Shown here piece by piece: positions 54,076 through 63,200 of a DNA stretch of 64,000 nucleotides. Under the pieces are notes generated by a model. That model ran no database searches. It had not been told where the DNA came from and saw only the letters and a list, made by a program, of their open reading frames with translations. Positions within the stretch are counted from its first letter, which is position 1; each line of letters begins with the position of its first letter. The DNA is from Desulfoscipio gibsoniae DSM 7213 (GTDB taxonomy: Bacteria; Bacillota; Desulfotomaculia; Desulfotomaculales; Desulfallaceae), in assembly GCF_000233715.2 (NCBI RefSeq), contig NC_021184.1:2876001-2940000 (forward strand), in the 5' to 3' direction. A program made the position numbers and the translations under genes.

Positions 54076-54726
54076 TTGAAAATACTTGGGATTGTGGGGA
54101 GTCAAAGAAAAAACGGTAATACTTCACGCCTAGTGATGAAAGTACTGCAGGGGGCCGAAAAAGAAGGAGCGATGACCGAACTTGTATTTTTGCACGATTA
54201 TAAATTCGCCGGCTGCCGGGGTTGTGAAAAGTGCAGAGAGTCTTGCCAGTGTGTAATCAATGACGACATGCAAAAACTCTATCCTCTTTTGTTGGAAGCT
54301 GATGGCCTGGTGCTGGGTTCGCCCACTTATTTTTATAACGTGTCAGCGAATATGAAGAAGTTTATCGACAGGTGCTACAGCATGGAAGTCTTTGCTAAAG
54401 ATGACCGCTCCTGCTGGGTTGGGATAAGTGAGGCTATGGGCGGCAAGTATGCTGTTGCCCTGACTGTTTGCGAACAGCATGACGAACACTACATGGGGTT
54501 TACTATGGAGGCATTAACAAGGCCTCTTGTAGACCTGGGATACAGGGTTATTGATACTGTAAAAGCGGTAGGTTTTTTAAAACCGGGTGAAGTCTCAGAA
54601 AATGCCGGTATACTGGAAAAATCCGTAACAGCGGGCAAAAGACTGGCCAAGACAATTAAGTTGAGAAAAGAGTTGGAAACAAAACTCCGTTCTGGCACGG
54701 CTTGGCCGCTGCTTAACCGGAATTAA
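54076..54726 (+). CDS. NADPH-dependent FMN reductase / flavodoxin-fold protein
   Basis: 216 residues of the iron-sulfur-flavoprotein/FMN-reductase type. FMN phosphate loop GIVGSQRKNGNTSRL near residue 5; a cysteine cluster CRGCEKCRESCQCVI at about 50-65 (C-x2-C-x2-C-x3-C-like) that in this family can hold a 4Fe-4S cluster; GSPTYFYNVSANMKKFIDRC for the flavin ring. Start TTG 54076 behind GGGGGAA. Soluble; physiological electron partner unknown. Stands alone after the DUF3795 gene. Confidence 0.85.
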   Translation: MKILGIVGSQRKNGNTSRLVMKVLQGAEKEGAMTELVFLHDYKFAGCRGCEKCRESCQCVINDDMQKLYPLLLEADGLVLGSPTYFYNVSANMKKFIDRCYSMEVFAKDDRSCWVGISEAMGGKYAVALTVCEQHDEHYMGFTMEALTRPLVDLGYRVIDTVKAVGFLKPGEVSENAGILEKSVTAGKRLAKTIKLRKELETKLRSGTAWPLLNRN

Positions 54727-54786
54727 CAGTTCGCCGTAAAGCTATGAAGCAAGGCTCAAGCGAGACTTGGATATCCCGTCCCCTAG

Positions 54787-55055
54787 GCACCCCGGCCTAA
54801 TATTGCCGTCTCAATATCAAACTTTTATAATCACCGGTAAAACCTATACTTTGTAAAGCTTTTTTGTAGAGGCTTTTCAGAGCCGGCAAGCCGTTAATGG
54901 ATTCTACGACTATACTTTTTAATGGATAACTCACGGGTTAAGAAAGTTTTACAAATAATAGCGGTGGGGCAGGGGTTGACCCGTCACTTTTTGCCATTGG
55001 GAAAATGCAATGAAAAGGACTTATAAAATTATAATCGAAAATAATCATTATTATT
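54787..55055 (-). pseudogene. Internally deleted fragment of an lhr-type helicase gene (copy 2)
   Basis: Begins with CACCCCGGCCTAATATTGCC, shared with the true lhr stop region at 60235, and follows the lhr 3' end to about 54951. It then jumps to the lhr mid-region (GTGGGGCAGGGGTTGACCCG) exactly as copy 1 does, and later has a further deletion before AAAAGGACTTATAAAATTA, also present in copy 1. The shared junction means both fragments descend from one deletion event. Confidence 0.75.
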
Positions 55056-55210
55056 GGGGAAGATATAGGTTAAATAGAAATTGGGATTGATGGCTTGGTG
55101 GAGGTTATTTTCTTTTTGGAATAAGGGTTGAGATTAGGTGTTAGCAATATATAATTAATAAGAAAAACCCACAGTATCGTTTAACTGTCAGCGACTCTGG
55201 GAGGATCTTT

Positions 55211-55846
55211 ATGCGTTTGTGGACAATTCAACATTATTCAGCCTATGAGACAATGCTTGAGACCGGAATACTTGCTGCAAATGAAGAACATTTACTTTGT
55301 CAGGATGAACTTTGTCAGGATAACTTCCGATACGCTTATAATTGGATGTCGCATAAAATGATTGAAGCTAACATACTCCCACCTAACAAAATAATACATT
55401 ATCCTGTCTGGGCCTGGTATCAATGGGAAGGAAAAAGAAAAAGGCGGGATATGAGAGAAAGCGGACATGCAATGCACGGAGAAAAGATTGTCCAATTAAC
55501 GATTGAAGTGGATGACAAAGATGTTCTTCTTTCAGATTTTGATTTATTCCATTATCCTTTAAATTATTGGCATTTGCCTCTTGATGAAGCAGATGATGCT
55601 ACCCTTGAAAGGGATTATAAAAATGCGGGCTTTACCTGGCATGACCTTAAAGATTTTCAAATTCAAAGCGAAGAAATGTTTCTGCTTAGAGCAAAAATTA
55701 TAAAGAGTTGGGATCGTATTTTTGATTTAGATAGACAAGATGACGGTTGGTTATATGGCAGTAATGAAACAAAATCTATACAAGCAACCTTATGGCAAGT
55801 AAACCTTGAACAGGTTGTTAAAGCTGAGGTATTTATTGCGAAATAG
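55211..55846 (+). CDS. DUF3841-family protein
   Basis: 211 residues. It starts MRLWTIQHYSAYETMLETG and has AYNWMSHKMIEANI, YPVWAWYQWEGKRKRRDMRE and QLTIEVDDKDVLLSDFDLFH, all typical of DUF3841. Soluble, rich in aromatic residues; function unknown. ATG 55211 behind GGGAGGA. A strong terminator follows 36 bases after the stop. Likely an independent accessory gene. Confidence 0.85.
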   Translation: MRLWTIQHYSAYETMLETGILAANEEHLLCQDELCQDNFRYAYNWMSHKMIEANILPPNKIIHYPVWAWYQWEGKRKRRDMRESGHAMHGEKIVQLTIEVDDKDVLLSDFDLFHYPLNYWHLPLDEADDATLERDYKNAGFTWHDLKDFQIQSEEMFLLRAKIIKSWDRIFDLDRQDDGWLYGSNETKSIQATLWQVNLEQVVKAEVFIAK

Positions 55847-55881
55847 AACTGCCCCCCAAGTTATACAGGCGGCGCACCATA

Positions 55882-55919
55882 AAAAAGCTGAGTGTGGCCA
55901 CAACCACACCCCGCTTTTT
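55882..55919 (+). terminator. Intrinsic terminator after the DUF3841 gene
   Basis: Two-part stem: outer AAAAAGC/GCTTTTT and inner GTGTGG/CCACAC with a CCACAA loop, ending in the T run. 36 bases downstream of the DUF3841 stop codon. Confidence 0.75.
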
Positions 55920-56094
55920 CATGGCTTGCTGGAAACGGGATTGCGGGAGTAGGACCGTTTCCGGCAGGCCAGAGCCTCCAACAGGGCCATCAGAAAGCCC
56001 ACGGGACACTTTGCCGCGAAGCGGAAAGTGTCAGAGTGGGTTCATACACTTCAAGGAAGTATATGATATCGTCTTAGGTACGCGCACTCTTCAG
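55920..56094. other. Hairpin-rich non-coding stretch
   Basis: After the terminator come two more strong inverted repeats: GGAAACGG (55931-55938) with CCGTTTCC (55955-55962), and GACACTTTGCCGC with GCGGAAAGTGTC (56005-56032; one bulged G, three-base GAA loop). GC content is clearly higher than in the flanks. Frames across it have no start or family resemblance. It may be the remains of a mobile element or a structured RNA; I cannot name it. Confidence 0.4.
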
Positions 56095-57564
56095 TTAAAG
56101 CTCATTTGCAATATAAGCAAGGACGGCCATAACAGATACTTCTATCTGCTGATTAATAGAGGAGATTAGTTCTGCGACTTCCTTTTCAGAAGACATTGTA
56201 AGGGGAGGGATGCCTAATGGGATATCTATATACTCCCTATGAACTTCTCTCTTCGCTTGGTTTTCCGCTCCCTCTAAAATTGCTTTTGAGAGAAATGCAC
56301 CGAGGGCAAAAGTACTGTTGTCATAACCATAATGATGAAGAGATAATACTAAACGATATTTTTTTGTATCATCAATTTCAATAAACATCCGTCCCCAGCA
56401 TTTGTTTAATGACAAATTTACATAATAATCAAAGTTATTGGCATAATCAATAATTTGTCTTGCATAGTAGTACGATTGGGGCTCATTGGGAGCGCAAAAG
56501 CCGATATCAATTTTCGCATTCAATTTTTGAGTTAAATCATCTTTATAATGCTCCATTTGAAGTTTTAATAATTCAAAAATATTTAGCATATTGCCAAGTA
56601 TGCGCCTGTTTTGCTGTTCCGCTGCTGCAACTCGATAATCAGACAGCTTTTTACTAAGCATATCCAAAACATTAGCATACCCTGTTATACCTTCAACAGT
56701 CTTCCAATTGAGTGAACGTTCTATTGAAACAATTTGATTATTAGCAAAAACATCAATTATTGGTTGATAAATATGATTATCAGCACTTTCTAAAGCATCA
56801 ATATATTTTGTCCTATCATCACGATCAATTGAAAGTGGAAATAAGCCTTCCTTTATAAGAACAAAACTTGCTAACAAGCGTGCAATACGACCATTTCCGT
56901 CTTGAAATGGGTGTATCCGGACAAAAGCGTGATGAAGGAAAGCTGCTTTAATTAAAACATGTAAATTCTTAAGCTTTTCGTTAAATATATTAAGTAAATT
57001 GTCCATTTCAGCGTCAACATGCTCAGGTGGACAATAGCTATAAATTATACCATCTCTCATGGGGTTATTGGGGTGTTGTTTAAACTGCCCTTTAAGCAAG
57101 GTCACTTTTATATGTTTGCCGAACTGGTCAATTGCATCTGTCAAATCTTGATGCTGGGTAATTAAGCTATGCAGTTCTTTGATGTAACCAACACTCAATT
57201 GCCGATCATTTTTTACAAAATCGAATATAAAATCAATAGCATCAAAATTATCCCGAAGATAATCCATAAGTAAACTCGGTGCAATATCTGTGTCTCCATG
57301 CTGGAGATATGAATCTACAAAACCTTCTTTTATAAAAGTTTCTGTTACACCTTTTTTCAGGTCATACATTCTTTCAATAATACCCGTATCAATAGCTTGT
57401 TTTCTTTTTAATTGGTCGATAAAACGCCGATATTGTTCAGGGTGTTTATTAAGTTCTTTACGTCTTCTTTCCCAAGAGGGGTAGATATTGTCAAATTTTT
57501 CTGTTTTAACATCATTCCATTTGGGATCAAATTCTATTGGGTTCCAAATACTCTTATTCCGCAT
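56095..57564 (-). CDS. Fic-family AMP-transferase-like protein
   Basis: 489 residues. The Fic core has the complete catalytic motif HPFQDGNGRIARLL (H-x-F-x-D-G-N-G-R-x-x-R) near residue 217, preceded by a flap region with a MRDGIIYSYCPPEHVDAEMD hallmark. Upstream, TGIIERMYDLKKG (about residue 59) sits where class II Fic proteins carry the inhibitory helix (S/T)xxxE(G/N), here with R in place of G/N. The C-terminal third is helical and of unknown role. Adds AMP (or another NMP) to target proteins. ATG 57564 behind AAGGGG. No antitoxin partner gene is adjacent. Confidence 0.87.
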   Translation of the reverse strand: MRNKSIWNPIEFDPKWNDVKTEKFDNIYPSWERRRKELNKHPEQYRRFIDQLKRKQAIDTGIIERMYDLKKGVTETFIKEGFVDSYLQHGDTDIAPSLLMDYLRDNFDAIDFIFDFVKNDRQLSVGYIKELHSLITQHQDLTDAIDQFGKHIKVTLLKGQFKQHPNNPMRDGIIYSYCPPEHVDAEMDNLLNIFNEKLKNLHVLIKAAFLHHAFVRIHPFQDGNGRIARLLASFVLIKEGLFPLSIDRDDRTKYIDALESADNHIYQPIIDVFANNQIVSIERSLNWKTVEGITGYANVLDMLSKKLSDYRVAAAEQQNRRILGNMLNIFELLKLQMEHYKDDLTQKLNAKIDIGFCAPNEPQSYYYARQIIDYANNFDYYVNLSLNKCWGRMFIEIDDTKKYRLVLSLHHYGYDNSTFALGAFLSKAILEGAENQAKREVHREYIDIPLGIPPLTMSSEKEVAELISSINQQIEVSVMAVLAYIANEL

Positions 57565-57788
57565 TTTCCTACCCCTTTTCTTATAATTTTCGTATCAATA
57601 TTTACCTTTGTTATTATGATGGGATTAAAACGATATTATTGCAAATTTTCAATGTAGTATTATACAATATTTTCCTCAACATCACAACCCTATCCCACTT
57701 CGGGCCAAGTTGGCCCGAAGTTACTTTTTGCCCCGCAGACCATCTAAAAGTATCAGAAATATCACGGTAATTGAAAGGAGGCAGTGCC

Positions 57789-57941
57789 ATACAGAAAACA
57801 GACCGTTGCATTGTCCGCAACGAAGCCTATCAGAAGAAAAGTATCTCTATTCGGAAGCGTCATAACGAGCGCAAAAATCAAGGGTACAGCAACCCCGATA
57901 TAGTAAAAGACCGCTCTAGAAACTTGCAGATAGCCTCGTGA
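57789..57941 (+). pseudogene. Relic of a MobV-type plasmid relaxase (N-terminus)
   Basis: The plus-strand frame reads IQKTDRCIVRNEAYQKKSIS and then RKRHNERKNQGYSNPDIVKD, the N-terminal pattern of MobV/Pre relaxases (RHNERKN..YSNPDI). A strong AAAGGAGG lies seven bases before the codon ATA at 57789, where ATG would be expected, so the start codon is mutated. The frame is lost after 50 codons where it collides with the opposing Rpn pseudogene. Confidence 0.5.
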
Positions 57942-58443
57942 GCCATCTCCGCTTTACCTTCTGCTTTTCCCTCTGCTTTACCTCTAGCCTCACCCTCAGC
58001 CCTTGCGCCGGCTAGCATAGAAAGTTCATCCCGTGTGGCCTTCTCTCTTAACTCGTAGAGCCTGCGTTCCTGCTTGCTCTGCCAGAAAGCTCGCTCAATG
58101 GTTAAGGCTTTTCTGATTCCGGGATTCTCCATAGCGATTGCCTCCATTTCTTCGCCTTCCAGATTATTAAGATACATCATCCGGCATCCAACCGGTCCTT
58201 AGGCCTGCGCTTTATTGACTTTATCTTTTCCAGCTCCAGGAAGTGGATCTCCAGGTCATCGCTCAGTAACCGTCCGGTCTCGTCCTCTCGGACATGAAAA
58301 ACATGGTGATAGCGCCCGCGATCCTGGAACCAATCAAAACCCAGTATATTTATGGTAATGGTCTTAAAAGGTTGTAAGGAGTTTTCGAATACTTTGTCTT
58401 TTATCCCCAGCAAAGCATTATTATACAGCGGAACTATTGTCAC
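57878..58443 (-). pseudogene. Rpn-family (PD-(D/E)XK) nuclease, truncated and frameshifted
   Basis: Two minus-strand frames make one protein: the first (58177-58443) contains TINILGFDWFQDRGRYHHVF, LEIHFLELEKIK and ends KDRLDAG; the second (57878-58180) continues MMYLNNLEGEEMEAIAMENP and ends with the family's GKAEGKAEGKAE tail. One base missing at about 58182 (GATGCCGGATG instead of GATGCCTGGATG, restoring DRLDAWMMYLNN) explains the break. The catalytic N-terminal ~100 residues are absent, and the C-terminus is cut where the relaxase relic begins. Intact Rpn proteins promote recombination and act as DNA nucleases. Confidence 0.75.
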
Positions 58444-58496
58444 AAATTCCAGAGAATTTCTCTAAGTCATTTCGTGTAAATGATACATAATATGTT

Positions 58497-59312
58497 TTAG
58501 ATGAGTGGAGCTCCGAATTGTTGTTCATTATTTAATAACGAATCTTTAATTTTCTCAGCTATTTGTCTTAATTTCTTATAAATATCCATGATTCTAACAA
58601 GAGCTATCAATAAAACAAACGTTAAGTAAATAAAATCAATAGAGTTGAACGGAGATAATAGCCTAATAACTATATAACCTAATGTAAATATAAATGCAGC
58701 CACCCAAATCCAAAACTCCATTCTATATTTAACTAACTGCTGCATTATCCCTTCTTCCGGTAGAATCAATACTCTTATTGTTAAATAAATTACTATATGA
58801 ACTAGACCAATAATCGATAATATAGACATTTTATTCTGTTCAACATACTTCACTAAAGTTACCTCATCAATAAAAGCTCCAGCCGCGTACAGAGTTAGAA
58901 TAATACTCCCCATAATGTAAGACATGAACCATACCGACTCAAGCATAAAACGCAAACCAGTTACATTTAATTTAACTAATTCAACCACTTCAAAAAAATT
59001 GACAATAATAGTCGAATATCTAAAACTTCTATTAAACCAATTTATAAATAGCGGAACTATTAAAGGAAAAAGAATCAATAAGGGAGGTGCAAATATATAG
59101 TCATAATTAAGACGGACTATGTGAAGATTAAAATGATTCCCTATCATGATAGCAAACGTCACTAGTAATGTTGTCAAAACATAAACCATTAATGCAATAC
59201 ACATAAGTGATCCCAACCTAGCTTTAAATAACGCACCAATGGATTGCTGTTTTAACCATTCCACTTCCCACTTTTCAATATATTTTAGCATTATCCAAAG
59301 AATTCTCACCAT
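58497..59312 (-). CDS. Hypothetical polytopic membrane protein
   Basis: About 271 residues with roughly seven hydrophobic segments (about 30-57, 68-92, 128-150, 160-182, 195-215 and 220-250 in the ATG-started protein) and a charged helical C-terminus (MDIYKKLRQIAEKIKDSLL). No recognised family. ATG 59312 lies eight bases behind AAGGGAGG; the frame is open to 59372 without a better site. It sits between two nuclease pseudogenes and may be an effector-type membrane protein of a decayed accessory system; that is speculation. Confidence 0.6.
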   Translation of the reverse strand: MVRILWIMLKYIEKWEVEWLKQQSIGALFKARLGSLMCIALMVYVLTTLLVTFAIMIGNHFNLHIVRLNYDYIFAPPLLILFPLIVPLFINWFNRSFRYSTIIVNFFEVVELVKLNVTGLRFMLESVWFMSYIMGSIILTLYAAGAFIDEVTLVKYVEQNKMSILSIIGLVHIVIYLTIRVLILPEEGIMQQLVKYRMEFWIWVAAFIFTLGYIVIRLLSPFNSIDFIYLTFVLLIALVRIMDIYKKLRQIAEKIKDSLLNNEQQFGAPLI

Positions 59313-59466
59313 CTCCCTAGCCTCCCTTATTTTAACCGTGTAGTATGACCCTAACATATTCCACCCTGACACCTAACTTTCCGCGGATTGGCAATGCCGG
59401 GTGGACTGTATGCCTGTATTTCCGGTGTGCCAATCTACCGTTATCTGACGGTGTTTCGGCTCAACA

Positions 59467-60011
59467 TTACTTATCTTTCTGTTTCATATATTCTTTAATA
59501 CAACCAACCATTGATGAAAACGTAATTGTTGACCCATAACCCATTTGGTTCATATGTATCCCAATTTTGTCTTTAATCCACTTTTTAAAATCGGGAGTAC
59601 TCATGACAGAATAAATTTTTTCCATGTCTTTTTCTTTAAATCCAAACGTTTGTAATTCTGATAATAATTGCTCTCGTTTTCTTTTCAACCAGTTTTGGTT
59701 ACTAACCCATTCAAAAAAAATCTCCCTAGAAATGGTATTTGGAGATCTATCATGACACTCACGACACATTAAAAAAAGATTATCAACATCATCAGAGCCA
59801 CCTAGTGATTTAGGAATAATATGGACCGTTGTAAAGGAACCCTGTTCCAAGCTTCCCGCACTTCACCCCATGTAGCACCGCCATCTACATCATAATTAGA
59901 ATCCCACCATATCCCACAGGCCCAACAATTTGGTTCGCGTAAGCTGAAACCGTTTTTAATTAGCCACTTTTTCCAATGTTCAAAAATATCTGCTTTACTC
60001 GGCATAGTCAT
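59467..60011 (-). pseudogene. HNH endonuclease, disrupted by a single-base frameshift
   Basis: Frame 1 (60011 to about 59826) gives MTMPSKADIFEHWKKWLIKN and CWACG; frame 2 (to 59467) gives HIIPKSLGGSDDVDNLFLMC and RECHDRSPNT. Together they form an HNH nuclease with the zinc cysteines (CWAC, CREC) and the catalytic H-I-I-P. One missing base near 59824 (ATGGACC where ATGGCACC would restore QRCHIIPK) separates them. ATG 60011 follows AAAGGATG. Either a recent mutation or a sequencing error. Confidence 0.7.
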
Positions 60012-60243
60012 CTGAAATCATCCTTTCTCAAAAGAATTTGATTTTTTTTCATCGCTGCTAGAAGTGTTTCAGATTCCCATAATATTAACTATTAACGTTT
60101 TCAACGCTAATTAATTAATAGGATATTTATAGTACTTATAATTTCATTGATGGTGCAATTTGCATTAACAATCAGTTTTTGATAACAAACCTTCAATGTA
60201 TTCCGGCTGGAGAAACATTGAAACATCCCCTCGACACCCCGGC

Positions 60244-63200
60244 CTAATATTGCCGTCTCAATATCAGACTTTTGTACTCGCCGGTAAAGCCAATACTTTG
60301 TAAAGCTTTTTTGTAGGGGCTTTTCAGAGCCGGTAAGCCGTTAATGGATTCTACGACTACACTTTTTAATGGATTAAAATCACGCGTTAAGAGAGTTTTA
60401 CAAAAAGCCAAGTATTCAGGTAAAACCGGATCATCGGGTCCGGTTTTGATCAAAAGCTCTTTGCCGTTACGTTTGGCCACTACTTTCAATTGAGTGCCAT
60501 GAAACACAACAAAATTAGTCGGCAGACGGGCGGGCAGGTCTTCGTCTATACCGGGCAGCTTGAGCCCGCAGGGCGATGCCGGATCGGCCGCGTTCAGCCA
60601 ATAAATACCTTCCTCGTTTAATCCATGGCGTAAGAAACGGTTGGCTTCCCGGGAAACAAACTGTAAACTGGTGATTTGCTCGAAAAAATACCCGGTATAA
60701 ATCTCCCCGGAAAACTCCATGAGGCGCAGAGTACGAAAAATCTGCCGCCACTGCATCTCGGGCAATTCATGGTGAAGCAGCTCGCGGAAAAGCACCCCAT
60801 AGCGGGAAAAAAGTTGGCGAATTCTGTCTTTGACCAGTTCCTCCCGCTCGATGAGATCCCGCTCTGCACTTTCCGGCAAGGCATACCAGTTGCCCTGTAA
60901 AGGACGCGAAGCGGACCAGCGGCTGTACCCCGCGCGGCGTCCGAAACCCCGCTTGTTTTCCGCCTGCAGGGGTTTAAATTTGGTCAGGATGCCCCTGCGC
61001 AACACGGCAAAACTATCGTTGGTGATGCTGCCCCGCCATACGTGCCGCCATAACTTTTGCGTCAAAACATCGCTCGGCAAACCCGTATGCCGGCTGAGCG
61101 CAAAGAAATCGTATTTGCCCTGCGAATCCGGGAAAAGCGCCTGTACCTCCGCTTCATCTTCTTCTCCCTGACAATCTACACCGGGAGGGAACAGCTCCAA
61201 ATCGTCGCTAAAGCAAAAGCCAGTTCGCTTTTGGCCACGGCCAAACCAAATCAGATCACTGGTTTGCATGAGGCTATCCGTCCAAGCAGTATAGTAAGGC
61301 TCCATGCGCGCGGGCAGGATAGCTTCCTCCCATAGCTGGGCCTGGCTGATAAAGCCAAACAATTGCTCAAAGCGATCTTCTAAATCCTCCATAGCCGTCC
61401 CTTTTTCAACGACCCCCTGGTAGGTCGCCCAAAATAAGGGCAGTGCGGTCACCGGCAAAGGCTTGAATTCCGGCTGGCGGGCACGCCTGGCCATCGCCAA
61501 CAAGCGCTCCAAATTTTCACGGTCACATACCTCTTCTTGGCTGGCTCCCTGAGTAAGCACATCCGCCACGATACATTCCTCTTCCAGCAGGGTGGCCAAA
61601 ACGGCCGCGCAAACTTCAGCCGGCAGACCGAGGCACCGCCCGACAAACTCCCGCGGCACGGGACCGTAATAGGATAACCACTGGTGCACAAAGAAGGCGG
61701 TATCGCTACTGAGTTCCCCGGACTCCGCACCCGTCTCCTGTTCAAAAAGGGCCGAAGCTTTATTTAAGCCTGCCGACAGCTCGTCCGCTGCCTGAGGGAT
61801 TAAGGGACGCAGGGTAAGATCGGAAAAGCCGACACCCAGGCAGGCAACAATCCTCGGCAAGATTTCCAGAGCGCACAAGCCCGGCTGTTCCGTCCCCGAC
61901 AGGTGCAGCCAGGCCACCTTATCCCCCAAAGTGCGCTTAATTTTATCTAAGGTTAAACTATGATCAGCTGCCCGGTAATCCCTTTGCATAGCGGCAAAAA
62001 GGGAGGCTGCTTCATCAGCGGGAATAAAAAGACGTTCTTTAATCCAAAGCAATAGTTCCTCCCCGTCAGGGGGCGCATACCCGGGCGCGGTCCGCTTTAG
62101 TTTACCGTCCAATTCCCGGACTAAGGCCTCCGGGATTGCGGGCCGTAAATGAGGTGCATATACCAGCTCTTTCAATAATTCCTGGCTCAAACCCGACTGC
62201 TGGTCGGAGAAAGGGGTGTCGTCTTCATACATATATTTGTTGGTCTGGCGCCAAATTACATCAGACGCAAAGGGAGACGGTTGGTGGGTAACTGTTTCGC
62301 TGATCCCGATTCGGCCATCGTTTATTTCGTCCAACAGTTGTTTGACCGTCTCCAAATCAAATTCATCCTTCAGGCAGGTGCGCCAGGTCTCCAGCATGAT
62401 GGGAAAATCGGCATATGGGGTGACCGCTGCCATTAATTTTTTAGCCCTGAGGCGGTTGAGCCACAGAGGCATGCGCTTTTTGAAACCGGCCCTGGGCAAT
62501 AGCAGGGCACGTCCCGCGTTTTCACGAAATTTGGCACCGAAAAAGCCTGAGCTTTCCAATTTGCTCCGTAAAAGATGCTCCAGATTTTGGGGCGAAACCA
62601 GGGAGAAAAGATCCAGCGGCGCAAAACTATGGGGCAGCATTAACATGACGCTGTTGTTGCTGACATATATCTCCAGGGGATAACCGAACTTTCTCTCCCA
62701 GGCGGCGGCCAAAGCCATGGCCAAAGGCCGGTTGACTTTGCCGCCCCACAGGGTATGTATAATAACCTGTTTGCTGTCCGCCGTGTTCAGGGGGTCGGCA
62801 AAATGTTCAATTAATATATGATGTCGGTGGGGCAAAGGTTGGCCCGTCGCTTCTTTTTGCTCTTTGAGAAATGCCAGGAGCCGTTCGACGGCGTATGGGG
62901 ACCACGTGTTTTTGAACACCGGCTGATGCGCGAACCATTCTGTTTCCAGGTTTTGATCCGCCTCTTCCAAAAAGAGGCCTATTTTTTCGGCAAAATAGAA
63001 GTCCCGGTTTTGCTCTTCCGCCCGCCAGAAGGGTATGATGTTAATTGTTCGATCACCGGGCACTACTTCCACATCATTGTGCGTAACACGCATAATCCGC
63101 CATACCCGGGTACCCAGCATAAAGGTTTCGCCCACGTTCCGCTCCCAAACGAACTCCTCATCCAGTTCACCTATCTTGGCCTTGGTATCCATCAAGCGGA

